The translations under genes were made by a program, and so were the position numbers. This document shows positions 38,589 through 38,935 of a DNA stretch of 38,935 nucleotides, one piece after another; position 1 is the stretch's first letter; each line of letters opens with the position of its first letter. The notes below the pieces were generated by a model. That model did not search any database, was not told where the DNA came from, and saw nothing but the letters and a program-made list of their open reading frames with translations. Source of the DNA: Candidatus Aenigmatarchaeota archaeon (lineage in GTDB: Archaea > Aenigmatarchaeota > Aenigmatarchaeia > GW2011-AR5). The stretch spans positions 1 to 38,935 of the forward strand of contig JAGVVU010000013.1 in the NCBI GenBank assembly GCA_018304605.1, written 5' to 3'.

Positions 38589-38935
38589 ATGAAAAACAGC
38601 ATAGTCGCGTACGAATTAGTCCGGTCAAAGAGTGATAGGCGCGTTCTTTCGTGGAACGCCAGAGACACAAGCGAAGATTCCGACATTATTTCAGAAGTGA
38701 CATCTGTAAACTTGCAGGATTTGGGCTACAATACTCGCCCAGAAGATTACGGCATCGTTCACCTTACGTATAAGGGGCCTGACAGCGACCGGGTCAGGGA
38801 AAGGATTGGAGAAGGCATACAACATATAACGCTTAGCAATCTTCCAGTTCCATATCACTTGCCAAAAGCTTATTTTGATCTTAATCATTACAATTCTGAC
38901 AGAATCACGGAAACCAGGGGTCTCTTGTGGAGGTT
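38589..38935 (+). CDS. Unknown protein, truncated by the window end
   Basis: An open frame from ATG 38589 (MKNSIVAYELVRSKSD) runs without a stop to the window edge, at least 115 aa. It has a mixed alpha/beta look (VNLQDLGYNTRPEDYGIVHLTY and NLPVPYHLPKAYFDLN) and no recognised motif in the part visible. TATA-like CTTTTAATTC near 38558-38567 supports the start. Function unknown. Confidence 0.55.
   Translation, partial: MKNSIVAYELVRSKSDRRVLSWNARDTSEDSDIISEVTSVNLQDLGYNTRPEDYGIVHLTYKGPDSDRVRERIGEGIQHITLSNLPVPYHLPKAYFDLNHYNSDRITETRGLLWR

Overview
The window is archaeal. The evidence is a two-domain Cdc48 ATPase, an Lhr-type helicase, a type II methionine aminopeptidase, a class III pilin, a tetraether-lipid-synthase-type radical SAM enzyme, ferredoxin-linked 2-oxoacid oxidoreductases with ADP-forming acyl-CoA synthetase subunits, TATA boxes about 25 nt upstream of many start codons (leaderless mRNAs), and GGTGA-type ribosome binding sites where a leader exists. 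Three tRNA genes carry five introns, four of them outside the anticodon loop. Together with short, tightly packed genes this suggests a small-genome archaeon of the DPANN kind (Micrarchaeota/Diapherotrites-like); that placement is an inference from gene content only.

Layout. 0-5.3 kb: a conserved small protein, cdc48, two tiny C-x2-C/C-x2-H proteins around an HExxH protease-like gene, an alpha/beta hydrolase, a degenerate glutamine amidotransferase and a cupin. 5.3-8 kb: map, pyrF, pyrE. 8-13.4 kb: lhr with a 5'-truncated metallophosphoesterase and a lamin-tail surface protein. 13.39-13.87 kb: a fluoride-riboswitch-like leader before an unrecognised helical protein gene, with its ribosome binding site embedded in an alternative stem. 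14-22.5 kb: acetate/pyruvate metabolism (acdA, acdB, porA/B/D/G), scattered and partly frameshifted, mixed with an orphan structured RNA, a winged/HTH-like regulator and an unknown gene. 22.5-26 kb: lipoprotein peptidase, PRC-barrel protein, tRNA-Val, tRNA-Ser and tRNA-Glu, and small membrane proteins. 26-32 kb: ferredoxin, a CuA-type cupredoxin lipoprotein, the Tes-like radical SAM enzyme and a run of Fe-S accessory genes. 32-39 kb: RHH regulator, two-subunit 2-oxoacid:ferredoxin oxidoreductase with a 54-aa gene between the subunits, PAP2 phosphatase, PHP phosphoesterase, DUF2203, Mrp ATPase and a Rieske protein.

How it fits together. Pyruvate/2-oxoacid ferredoxin oxidoreductases make acyl-CoA and reduced ferredoxin, and the ADP-forming synthetase conserves the thioester as ATP. 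Several small ferredoxins, an A-type Fe-S carrier, Mrp and a Rieske protein supply Fe-S clusters and electrons, plausibly also for the radical SAM lipid enzyme. Three genes (acdA, porD and the 18.1-19.3 kb gene) each need one extra base in an A/T run to be read through, so either assembly indels or real decay affect this stretch. The most novel-looking items are the fluoride-switch-controlled unknown gene, the multi-intron tRNAs, the orphan RNA at 17.48 kb, and a hairpin repeat family found both after genes and, in related form, inside tRNA introns.
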